Of a stretch of DNA of 64,000 bases, positions 36,421 through 47,254 are shown in pieces. The notes below the pieces were generated by a model. That model did not search any database. It saw only the letters and a program-made list of their open reading frames with translations, and had not been told where the DNA came from. Location of the stretch: positions 159,680-223,679 of the forward strand of contig JNDT01001888.1 of assembly GCA_000697055.1 (NCBI GenBank), written 5' to 3'. Numbering within the stretch: the stretch's first letter is position 1; each line of letters starts with the position of its first letter. This DNA comes from Saksenaea vasiformis B4078 (lineage: Eukaryota; Mucoromycota; Mucoromycetes; Mucorales; Saksenaeaceae). Position numbers and translations under genes: made by a program.

Positions 36421-36614
36421 CGTGAATTTCCTTTTTTTTTTTCTTTGGCTCTGTTCTTTACAAAAAACATCCCGGTAAGGATGTCAATACTTCAAAACGT
36501 ATACAGGATCATTCATTCTCCATGTTTATATTTTTAGCCTACAAGACCTCTGTTCTGAACCACCTTGGCTGAGTGAGCTCCCTCCTGTCACATTCGGTAA
36601 ATGAAATGATATCC

Positions 36615-36825
36615 ATTGGTATGCACAGTTGTCACTCATCCTTACATCCTTCAAGTCCTCGCTAGGTGCTGCATCGCCCAAGTCCTCTGTAGTGCCACCA
36701 ATCTCGGCCGCATGGCCAATCTCTTCTTTCACCGGGCCCACCGGTCCAAGGTGCGGCGCCGGTCCTCGGCATTAGCTGGGAATAAATACCCTTCGGGGGG
36801 TAAGTGAAATGACACCAAAGTATTT
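36615..36825 (+). repeat. Exon-like dispersed repeat B, copy 2
   Basis: Related to the minus-strand segment 54440-54175. Shared blocks are GTTGTCAC(T/A)CA, AAGTCCTCTG, GGCCGC, a GGTGCGG block, and the end TACCCTTCGGG followed by GTAAGTGAAA and CAAAG. Translated, both give a short Arg/Ala-rich stretch ending YPSG(G)K, but the rest is in different frames. The conserved GTAAGTG looks like a 5' splice site retained with the exon. Confidence 0.6.
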
Positions 36826-36879
36826 TCCATGCATCCATCTGGGGTCCAAGTTTGATGTAAGTAGAGAATTATTTTATCG

Positions 36880-36990
36880 CCAATTTATGTACTGATAACC
36901 GCATATTTAATCCCTTCCTTAGCGCAAACATGGCTCTTGATGGACGTAAAATTTACATAGAGTAGCGTAAAAATTCATTCAACAAACAGT
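36880..36990 (+). repeat. Palindromic repeat family A, copy 4 (half element)
   Basis: CGCCAATTTATGTACTGATA, then GGCTCTTGATGGACGTAAAA, TTTACATAGAGTAGCGTAAA and ACAAACAGTATGG. Closest to copy 3, and like it preceded by repeat B. Confidence 0.75.
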
Positions 36991-37199
36991 ATGGAGACCA
37001 ATGTAAAGTATATTTAGACCAACAGTAGTAGGGTCCCATAAGCAAGATTGGCCCGTGGAAAAAAGTTGTGTCATGCCGCTGCCCCAACCCAGCAGGTGTG
37101 AAAGTTTTCCACCCAAAAAACGCGAGTCACAATACCTAACCAAAATCGACAAGCCTGTTCGTTTGTGTCATTGCCCCTCACCCCTTTTTTTTTGTTCTC

Positions 37200-39105
37200 A
37201 TGAGTCGTTTGTTCTCGAGACGTGTCAACCTTGGTCAGCGCACTGCTTCTCTTTTGCGCCAGCCTCCGCAACAACACATTCGAGCTTTAGTTTCTTCTAC
37301 TACTCTCCAACACCGTGTCATGTCCAGCGGTTCTGCAGCTGCAAACAGACGATTGAACAAAACAACCAGTTGGCTACTTCAACCCAAGCAACATGTACGC
37401 CCCTCATGACAGTGATTTCGTTTCATTATCCTAACCATGTCTGTCTTGCAGATGGCTACTTCCGCCGTAGAGCCTGAAATTCTTCACCGTTCTAACTTGG
37501 GTGCTCGTGCTATTGTTCTTAACCGCCCCAAGAAATTGAACGCGTTGAACCTTGATATGGTTCGCGCCATCACTCCCGAGATTGAGGTAAGCGATAATTC
37601 ACCAGAAATAGGGTGCTGAACCTTGTTTGTCAGGCGTGGGAAAAATCTGACCTGGCTAAAGTGATTCTGCTTAAAAGTTGCGGCGGAAAAGGTTTTTGCG
37701 CTGGTGGTGATGTAAAGAGTAAGTAACCCAGATCAGCTCCGTACGACATGGACCAACCTCCTTATAGCTGTTGTCGACTTGGCCGCTCAGGGCGATGAGC
37801 AAGCTGCCAAATTCTTTGAAGAAGAATACCAATTGGATCATCTTATCGCTTCACTCGAAACCCCATTCGTTTCTGTGATGGATGGTATCACAAGTAAGTT
37901 GATCTTGGCTGCAAGTTAGATGAAATTGAACGGGTCTCATTACTTAGTGGGTGGTGGTGTCGGTTTGTCTGTCCATGCGCCTTTCCGTATCGCAACCGAG
38001 AAAACTTTGTTCGCCATGCCTGAAACAGCTATCGGATTCTTGCCCGAGGTTGGTGGCAGCTTCTTCCTTCCCCGATTGGATGGTCAGCTTGGTATCTATC
38101 TTGGCCTGACCGGCAAGCGTCTCAAGGGTGCTGATGTCTTGTACGTGATCCATCTAGCTTGCTGTTCTTCGCCTGACCTCTCTCATTTGATATAGGTATG
38201 CTGGTGTTGCTACGCATTACGTCCCTTCGTCTCGTCTTGAAGCACTCGAAGCTCGTCTTTCGGAACTCGAAAACCCAACTCACGATATTGTCAACAATGC
38301 CATTGAAGAGTTTTCCGCCGAATTAGGACAAGAGCCGGGCTTCTCTTTGGGTGGGGAGACACGTGCAGCTATCGATAGGTAAAACTAAAAAGGAAGAAAG
38401 AAAGAGACACACGCTGAACATCTGTTCTTTCTTGCAATCACAGATGCTTCAAGTTTGATACGGTAGAAGAAATCGTTGCTGCATTGGAAAAAGAGGATTC
38501 CGAGTGGGCCAAGGAGACATTGAAGTTGCTCAGCACCATGTCCCCCACATCCCTCAAAGTGACATTGCACCAGCTCCGCACTGGTGCAAACCTCAGCATC
38601 AAGCAGTGCTTCAAGATGGAATATCATCTTGTTCAGAAGTTCTTGGTAAGTCATCCCTCGGATAATGTGACAAGGAACAGTATACCAACAGTGTAAACGG
38701 TAGGAGGGTCATGACTTCAGCGAGGGTGTGACAGCCACATTGGTTGAACGTAGAGCCGCCAACTGGAAGCCTGCTACGTTGAAGGAGGTGAACCAACAAC
38801 ACATCCGTGCGGACTACTTTGAATCACCGTCGCCTTTGCGCCTTGAGTTCAAGTCTATCCGGGACTACAAACAATACCCGCATCGCAAGTACATGCTGCC
38901 ATCGGAAGAAGATATCAAACGCGTGGTCACAGGAGACGCAACGGACGTTGGCAGCTATGCGCTTACCCGCGAACAGGTGATTGAATACTTCATGCGCGAT
39001 CGCAATGGCAAACAGGGTGTGCCACAAAAGGTTTCCGAAGTTTTGGATCGCAAAACCCAAGTAAATGAAAAAGATAATGGCAAGAGCTTGAAATGGATCT
39101 ATTAG
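37200..39105 (+). CDS. HIBCH: 3-hydroxyisobutyryl-CoA hydrolase, mitochondrial
   Basis: Crotonase-fold thioesterase that hydrolyses 3-hydroxyisobutyryl-CoA in valine catabolism. Eight exons: 37200-37394, 37452-37586, 37634-37718, 37768-37893, 37948-38140, 38196-38378, 38444-38645, 38704-39105; 506 residues. The N-terminus [20 protein letters not shown] is Arg-rich and free of acid residues, as in a mitochondrial presequence. The crotonase core reads [40 protein letters not shown] (oxyanion-hole GGDV), [20 protein letters not shown] and [20 protein letters not shown] (active-site PETxIG...GG). The ECH_2-type C-terminus follows: [35 protein letters not shown]. An alternative start downstream of the presequence is possible, but the upstream Met gives the targeting signal. 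Confidence 0.95.
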
Positions 39106-39251
39106 AACAACAACAATAATAAAAAGAAAAAACGCCATGGTGATAGATAAGATCACAAACCAAGGAAGAAAAAAAAAGATTCTCTGTTTTGTTATTTCTT
39201 AAGCATAGGATGAGGAATTGTTGGGTGATGGTAATGGGTAGAAGAGGATGT

Positions 39252-40503
39252 TTAGGGTGCTTGTACAATTTCTCTAACCATGTCCAGTATTTCTGATCCA
39301 TCATAGCCCAGTAACCGGCCTGCCCCCACAAGTGCACTAAACGATTTCATTAATAGCATTCGGCCGGCTTCCTTCTTTTGATGATCCCATCCTGAAGCGG
39401 GTTTTTCTGCTGCAATTGTCTTGAGATCTTCGAGGGTTGGCTGTGGAGTTTCAGGATAAGCGCCAGGCACTCGACAAGATTGATCGGGATATTTTTCTTT
39501 CTCTTCTTGCGCTCGGCTCACGATCTTTGGTAAAGGATTGCTTGACACAGGTCCTTGTGAGGTATTTCCGGGTAGAGACGTCTGCAACATCTGTGTGAGT
39601 TCAGCCAAGGCGTTTGTGTGGGCATCCATAAGGTTGGGCATGCTTGGCACGGTAAAAAGTGGATTGTATGACTGGTCGTACTCCTCTTCCATTTCCTGTT
39701 GTTCTTCTGGGTTGATCTGAGGCGGTGTCAGTGTTCCTGGGTCCCGACTCCACCGCGCATAGTACTCCTCTTCCGAGTCGTCTTCCCCGTTACCGTCGAC
39801 TGATTTCGTTTTGGACCCTTCCACTTTCTTGTTCTCATCCACCTTTTCTCCCTCTTCGTCTGAGGACCAATCGCCCCAGTAACCCGACGGTGCATCACGA
39901 TTTGATTTTGTACTCTAAGGAACAACGATTAGCACACTCCTGGTTCCTTCCATTTTCCTTTTTTACCTCTGGCGTTGCTGTCAAGTGAGATCGGTGTTGT
40001 TGAGTCACTTTGGTTAAAAAGATCCGTTCGGCTTCTTCATGTGTTTGTGGCCATGTTAGGACTTCTTGCCAGTCTTCTTCGGAAAGTTCCTTGGTGTTGT
40101 GGTACTTAAGTTCCGAGACATCCTCTGCACCTTGTTCCAATGCTAGAACCACCGCATAGTGTTTTCCATCACGATGTGCAAATTCGACCATGGCATGCAA
40201 TGTCTCAGCATCCATTCGTTTGTAATAGACCGTGCTCTGGTACAAGTCATCCACCGTGTTACCGTCACCTGCCCAAAGCGTCTCGATCACGTCTGGACAA
40301 TGATCCTTTTGCCATTGCACAACCTCGTTCCATTCACTTGGATCGGTTGCAGATGTAGGTCCTAAAAAATGAACGCGCTGTCGCAGAAGCGTCGTTGAGA
40401 TCGGTAAAAGGCTAACAAAGTTATGCTGCTGTCGGTACTCGAGCGCAGTATAGGCTAATGAGCGAGCAATATTCTCATTGGCATAATCATCAATGGCTTC
40501 CAT
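39252..40503 (-). CDS. Conserved fungal protein of unknown function
   Basis: Two exons, 40503-39967 and 39914-39252, 399 residues, in phase. The N-terminal half is helical and reminiscent of proteins described only as hypothetical in other fungi (MEAIDDYANENIARSLAYTA, then DPSEWNEVVQWQKDH). The middle has a conserved-looking aromatic/acidic motif, SGYWGDWSSDEEGE, followed by EEEYYARWSRDPGTLTPPQI; a YW...W and YY.RW or YY.RY pairing is common in such fungal proteins. The C-terminus (HQKKEAGRMLLMKSFSALVG) is helical. No enzymatic motif or membrane segment. The start is the first Met and sits in good context near a short promoter. Confidence 0.82.
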
Positions 40504-41630
40504 TGTTAGAAAAAGGGAAAAGGGTAGAAAAAGAAAAAAGGAAAATGGGGTCTCGGGTACTTATGCTTCGTGTGTCACATCTGTGGGAACAAGTATGGCA
40601 TGATTTGTGGGTCAAGAAACATCGGCGGTTCCTAAAAAAAAAAGAGTAGCTGATAGTTAAAGGGTTTTTCGCTAATCATCTCTTCTCTGACACGTACACC
40701 TTGACATATGTACTTAGTTGCAGTAGATATGTGTGCATTTTACATGTTGGCAGCTGTAAAAACGGATGAACCACGTTCTTACCCAACATTTTCACACGCA
40801 CGCGTCTTCGCATGTTTTCTCCGCACTACTTCCGGAAACCAACGGCTACGTTGATGGACCGTATCATTTGATCTAGATAGAATTCTTTGGCCTTCCGATG
40901 CGCCACTGATGCAAGGTTTGTTCATTCCCCCCCCCCGCGTTCCCAGTCCAAAAGTAGTACCGATACGCCACCAGATCAAATCTCCTTTTTTTTAATCCAT
41001 TTTCCCTCAATCCACGTACTCAACATGGTAATCTGTACATTGCTTCCAAAAGAAAAAAAAAGGATACATTGTGCAGGAATAGACTACCATTCGTGCTTCC
41101 ATAAAGAATGGCCTGTGCTTTTTCCCGTTTTTGGCAATGCAACGCGAACATACTGAGGAAGAAGAAGGACACGTTGTCAGTGGGTATATATAACTTGGAA
41201 AGAGGGCGTTATTTCGCTGAAGGATCTTTAACTCTTCAAGCAGAATGTCTCAATTGTCGTAGTGGTCTAGAGATTCTTGCTCGTTGGGTGCAAATGTGTA
41301 TTCAGGAAGCGTGGATGCAGGCTCATTTTTTAAGGGCGTTTGCAAAAACGAGACTACGATTTTGTTCTATCGCACATTAAAGACCCGTCTATCACTGTCC
41401 GTGTATCTCCTCACGCCAGGAACAAGCAGCATTTCGCTAACCGGCCTTTTCCCCAAACCTCTGGCTTATCCTCCTCCTCGACATCTACTTCCCCAGGTTG
41501 ACAGAGCGTTCTTTCAGAAAGCGACATTATTTTTGGAAACTTGTATTTTCTTCATAGTAGTAGTAAATAGTAATACGCGTACATTTTTTTTCGTATCCGT
41601 TTTATGGGAACATGGCTTGTTCATTCACGT
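40504..41630. other. Spacer upstream of the conserved gene; no gene supported
   Basis: Some ORFs on the plus strand (41108-41380, 41284-41634) contain no domain. A CCCCCCCCC run lies near 40928. A small plus-strand gene cannot be excluded. Confidence 0.4.
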
Positions 41631-42368
41631 CTAGACTTTGCCCTGAAGCAATTCGCTAATGACAGCTTTACCGGTCAATCGGAGCGTATTGTACATGGTA
41701 ATGAAGTCGAGCGTAGAGAAGAAGGTGTCACAGAAACCAAAGGGAAGCATCAATGGGATCCAGCCTTTAGCATATTCCAAGGCAAAGCCATGCTCGTGGA
41801 TCTTGTACTGCTGAATTGCTCCACGAGGCAAATGGTGCATCTCACCAGGTTTGTAGACCTGGTGTTTCATTCAGTTCCCTCAACTCTTCCTCAATTGTTT
41901 TTAACTTACCACGCGCGTCAGTTCACCTGCGTTGAATGCCCACTGTTCACCTTCCAACATCATAAAGTAATCATCGGCGAGGAAACGGCCAGTATGACCT
42001 TCGGTACCGACGGCAGTGCCGAAGATGATCACATACTCGGTAATGGAAGCGTGCAGAATCCACATAGAACCCATGGCTCCGCCGGCGTTGTTAAAGACCC
42101 ATTCTTGCTTCAGCTCGATATGTCCGGGGTATTCCTTCGCCAGATCTTCCGCAACTTTTTGAACCATGAGCTCGCTGTTGTTCGAGTACTTTTCAATGTT
42201 GCGTTTGGCCACAGCATGCAAGACATGTTCATCGAATATGTACATCTGGGGCATGACACGATCAAAGCCCACGAAAAAGGCGGCCAACAAGGTGATGACG
42301 AACAACCATTTCATAAGGCAGGAAGAACCGCCAGCGTTCTTATTCTTCTTGCAGGTGCACTGAGCCAT
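41631..42368 (-). CDS. ERG2: C-8 sterol isomerase ERG2
   Basis: Endoplasmic-reticulum enzyme that moves the sterol double bond from C8(9) to C7(8) in ergosterol synthesis (family EXPERA-unrelated, sigma-1-receptor-like). Two exons (42368-41910, 41858-41631), 228 residues, typical length. An N-terminal membrane anchor (LMKWLFVITLLAAFFVGFDR) is followed by YIFDEHVLHAVAKRNIEKY, EWVFNNAGGAMGSMWILHAS, ITEYVIIFGTAVGTEGHTGR, FLADDYFMMLEGEQWAFNAG and the end KGWIPLMLPFGFCDTFFSTL. These are the hallmarks of ERG2/sigma-1. The start is 15 residues before a Cys/Lys-rich tail and is the only in-frame Met close to the anchor. Confidence 0.96.
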
Positions 42369-42513
42369 GGCAATAACACGTTTTAAAGAAAAACAAAAAG
42401 TAAAGAAAAAAAGGCTGGTCCTTTCATTTTATTTTCCCGCCCTTTTTTTATGATACATCAGAAACCGGTACAGGGGTCACAAAAAAAAAAGAAAGGCCCG
42501 CTACCCCCTTCTG

Positions 42514-45500
42514 TCACTCCGTCCGTTTTTCGGCCTCCTCCTCCTCGTAATCGTCTCCGTCGTCGTCCTCGTCCTCTTCTACTTCTTCTTCCTCGCGTTC
42601 TGCTAATGCCTCTTCTGCCAATCGTTGTTCCCGCTCAATAGCTGCAGAAATCACTTCTTCTTGCCATACTGCGATTTCTTCATTGACAATAGCTGGTGTA
42701 CTCGTTGCTCGATGGAAGCGAGCCGATCCCGTTGCCTGTCTTGCCTCCAATTGGAATGTCGCGTGCTTAAGCACTGACATATGATGATCTGCTTCCATCT
42801 CTGTTCCTGCTGCATACTTGAACGGATGTGTTTTTCCCGGCATTTCTACATACACAGTCAACAACGTTTCATTGTTAATGACAGGTCGTTGAGGGTATCG
42901 TTGACAGTCCATATTGAAGAAGTTGGCTCGTTCGCACTCGGCCCTGGTCCAGGCTCGGCTCCCATAGGACAGATGCATTAGTCGTACAAAAGTCAAAAAC
43001 CCAATCAGAAGGACCATTCCATACACCGCCAACCGCCACGATTGTCCGAGACGAAATGTCGCCGCCTCAATCGCCACAGCCGAAAGCCCGATCCCGTAGT
43101 AATAGCTGCTGTGTAACACGTCCGCCATTTTCCATGTATGTAATGGAAACAAGTGCAAACCAAAGATCTGAATTAACGACGACAATGCCAAATATTCAAT
43201 GGATTGGCGGTATATATCGCGTGCCATGGAGATGTCATATCCACCTACTACTTTTTTTTTCTCGGTCGATGAGTTCTTAGTCTCTCTGTTCGAGTTGCGG
43301 CTTACCTATCCATGGCATGGCACGGCTTTGAGTCATGCATGCTGGGAACTTCAATTGACGCTTTCTTAGCACCATCTCGACGCATAAGTAGCCGCCATAG
43401 GCCAGAAGTGTTGAGAACATGAGTACTTGGACCCAAGGATTAAATACAACGTGGACAGATCGACCAGCCAGCTCGTCCCAGAAGCGGTAAGATTGACTAT
43501 GAAGCAAATAGCCTATAGGCTTTATGACCACGTTTGCCGGTGATGGTTGGTAAAGTTTATCCAAGGCAGGTTTTGGGGCTAGACGATCGTAAATTGAGCT
43601 TGGGAAGTTCCACATGAGTTGATGAATTTCCTGGAATTTCTGTACAAGTGTTGGTGGGTCATAGAATACATCTTCCTCCACATCTATCACTATTGAAAGA
43701 GAAAAAAGATTAGCTTAGTACGGTCTCAAATGATATGCGTAAATACATTGCTCATGAAACGAAGACTCAATCACCCATGTGCTGAGAGAAGATTTTACAG
43801 ATGTCATGCAAGTGACTTCTTGTTGAGATTCTGCCGGTGCAGGTAACGGCATGTTATGACTCATGAGATAGCATCCGCGCGCATGAAGGAGTCGAATTTT
43901 TGAATTCAATGCTTTCAATGGTGTACGATCTTCTGGATCAAGTTTATCGTCCTCACCGACAACGCGGACCCACCAAAAATCGTTGGGGTCGTCAATGTAC
44001 CGATCTCCATAAGCTCTAGATAACATTTAAGTCCTTTTGTTTTCGCCCCTAAAACAGAAACAGAAACTTACGTGACCTCATTGTACTCTATCTTGCTACT
44101 CATTGGAGGTCTATGATCGTGTGAATGGAGCCTTCGGGTGCTTGGATAATGTTCTAGTCGAATTTGGTCATTGTTCAGGACATATTCCACTGGTTCCGAG
44201 CCATTCCATAGATCAAGCGGCTTCTGAATAATCCACACATTGTTAAGGTCTTCATAAGGGTAAAGGGATACAATTTGTTCTACCAGAAATGCATCAGACA
44301 GCGGTTTATGCCATCGACCTCCTTACGGTAGCTCCCAGTAGTGTACTGGCCTTTATGCGAATGCAAAAACCCTCCACTTGTTCCGAGGTGTCTCAAAACG
44401 ATTTTAGAACCGTACGCCACACCTGGCCGCAAAGAAGTGAGTACTGGAGGTATCTACCTTAGACACTCACTTGGTTGGCTTCCCGTAAAATGATTGCCAC
44501 GCAAAGAATATCGAAGTGGTGAACTGATCAAGAGATCATGATCGCCAGCATTTGGAATAAAACTCAAATGGAGCAAGAATATAGAAACATAGATTGCTAA
44601 TGGCAACACACCCAGTGTTAAAGCATACAATACCAAGCGTCGAGTAATAGACGACTTTTTATCAAAAAAAATCAGCCGGTTTGATTGCTTTCTAGCCAAT
44701 GCTTACCATAGTAACGCGACTATCACATAGCATTTTCCATGTGTCCTTGACAACAGATACCCATACCACGATCAACATGGTAAAACCCGGCCATTTGGTG
44801 CTTTGTATATGGCTAAGCGCTTGAATTTTCTTACACGTTTACTTCTACCTGATACCACACCCAATGGCGATCCCTGTTACAATTGTAGGAAATTGCGATC
44901 CCGTTTTCCTGAATAGCATTGTTAATAAAAATTGTTGTTTCCTGAGAGCTGATACATTTTTACCTGCGCGAAACAATCCACGAAAGCACAGCGATACCAA
45001 TAAAAAATCCCAAGATTCCTTCACAGGTAGCAAACCTTGATTGCGTAAGCATACCATTTTCTAGAACCGTAACGTGAGCACGAAGCAATGCACCTTCGTA
45101 TACGTCGACTCACCCATACATACAAGGCCTGCTGCCAAAGATGCAGTTATTCGGGAATGGCCCATCCAGAGGATGCTAAAGTAACATAGTGGAACCATGC
45201 ATGTACCGAGTATGGCTGAGAAAAACCGCAGAAAGACAGCAGGAAATTCTCCAAATGGCCTGAAAGGAGTTACTTGTTATCCGCATTGGTAGCTTTTTTT
45301 TCAACTTACTGTCCCGCGTAAAGAATTGCTTCTTTGCCAGAATAACCCGCCATCTGCGCTAGCGCGGTGTAGATCATAGCTGCCAACGGAGGCTGAGGTG
45401 CTATAAAAAATTGGCCTCGAATGTACCAGTTAATTTGCTTCGCGATCTCCAGTTCGCTCTCGCTAAACAAAATGAAAAAGAAAAAGTGAATGAGAACGCT

Positions 45501-45768
45501 TCTTTCGTAAGTAGTCGTACACCAGGCTATCTGGGAAATCAATACTCCATAGTCGTAGCAGGAGCGACAGTGTCGTCATGGCAACAAGGGCTGATGACTG
45601 GAGACGATGAAGTAGATTTGATGAAGCAATTGGTTTTTTAACTTTTGAATCGTACAATTCTTCATCTTTCTTTGTATCATAATAAAGTGGTGATTCTTCT
45701 GTTTTAGAGGATAGCCGACGGTAGCGTAGTGAAAACATGTTGAAAGAGAAAAAGTTACGTATGGACAT
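42514..45768 (-). CDS. Divergent protein O-mannosyltransferase (PMT family, MIR domains)
   Basis: ER membrane GT39 enzyme that transfers mannose from dolichyl-phosphate mannose to Ser/Thr. Twelve exons, approximately 45768-45521, 45462-45310, 45259-45114, 45060-44964, 44908-44849, 44812-44707, 44654-44471, 44422-44327, 44279-44072, 44015-43747, 43689-43306, 43244-42514; 893 residues in frame. Many TM segments; PMT landmarks are QFFIAPQPPLAAMIYTALAQ, FLRFFSAILGTCMVPL, KWPGFTMLIVVWVSVVKDTW, a MIR region VAYGSKIVLRHLGTSGGFLH, SHKGQYTTGSYQQIVSLYPY and DFWWVRVVGEDDKLDPEDRT, and a C-terminal LSYGSRAWTRAECERANFFN. The usual HPPL catalytic-loop motif reads QPPL. Exon 1/2 joining drops the Asp of the normal DE pair (leaving SLVESELE). 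An acidic C-terminal extension of about 100 residues is added. It may be a specialised or inactive paralogue. A later Met at 45738 is also possible. Confidence 0.85.
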
Positions 45769-47254
45769 CAAGCGTTGTCACATACGCAGATAACCCCTTT
45801 TTTGTAGATATCATTATCATTCCACAAACAAATTCCAGGGAGTACGTCAAAGGTGGTGTTGTCTATCGTCTCGAGCGGAATGACATGTCAATGCCGAAAA
45901 AATTAAAATTTTATGCTGCATCAGCTTTACATTTTGAGAATACTCATGCCCTGCTTTTGTGTATCACTTTGCACTTTCAAGGATGACGTTTTTTTTTTTA
46001 GTACGGTACAATTATTCATTCAAATCTATCCTTCTGACGTAACTTCTCTTTTATGTGGCTGCTGTGTCGGTAATAATTCAGTCCTGGCTATTATGGTGTG
46101 GAATATATGATATTCTATCTTTTTTGCAAGGCAAATAGATTGCACCATGATTCCAAGGCGCCCGTTATAAAGAGGGAAGGTTAAAGTGTATGAGCCGATG
46201 GATCTTTTTGATGTGCTTTGGAGAAGCGTAGTATTGCGGAGAATGCATGATGGCTTTGTGACGAAACAAGTGAACGTATCTAACCGTTCTGCGGAGCTCT
46301 AAGGCAGAAGAAGCTGATGCTATCATCTGGAAAACAGCTCTCAATCTTCTCTTGCTCCGGTAAGGTAAAAGTCGGAGACCCATTACGAATGCGTACCCGG
46401 CAAAAATGCAATGGCAGCAACTATGCTCAAGATAGCAATTGGCTTCCAGATATAAGTAAGCTACCGTAAATAATCTATAGCGTTTCCAGCCATTACTGTC
46501 GTTGTGACACTTCTTAGGTACTACTTTCTGTATGCTACCTCTAGAGAGTGTATGGCGACGTATACTCAGTGATCGGGATTGTACTCCTCAGTTTTCGCGC
46601 TAACTGATAGCATCATACCATTAAAAGGAACCAATGATATCTCGGAAATACACTTTAGGATGTAGCTTGCATCCTTAAGTTAACCTTCAGCCGTACAGAG
46701 ATCTTTAGTGGAAACTTGAGAATTACACCGAATGGGTGCGCTATATTAAGACCTAATACGCATTGAACATCGTATATTTGTATTTAAAGGCACAGAAACC
46801 GAAATATGTTCACGTAAGATGATCCCCATGGCATGAATAAAACATAATGCGACGAAAAATCGAAGAGAGACAATCCTTAAGCTATGTCGTCTTTAGCCAA
46901 TGGCAGATGCTGCAATGCGCGAACTGAGCTGAGCCACAAACTAGGAACCCCGCATGTGGGCCCATTGTGCTAACGTTATCAGAAATTGACGTGGATGTGC
47001 AACTGAAGCCTCTGCATATTAACTGTGTGAGAAGCACTTATAAAATGCATTATCTACTCTAGCGAGATCAGATCCCTTTTTCCTGCTGGGATCTTTTACA
47101 GAGACCATAACGTCGTACTAAAAGAATGGAAAGAAAGGATGAGCAGCGGGGCTGAGGGCAATAACATTCATTAGAGAAGCGTGGTAGATGCAGCAATAAA
47201 ACATATAAATATGTTAGCTGTCTCGGTCTTTTTTATCTAATTACTTTTCCCTTC
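45769..47254. other. Spacer between divergent PMT-like and M13 genes
   Basis: Short ORF 46165-46383 (minus, 72 codons) without similarity. No supported gene. Confidence 0.45.

Noticed and set aside
40887..41634. Series of plus-strand ORFs between the conserved unknown gene and ERG2
   Set aside because: No recognisable domain, no in-frame splice chain found.
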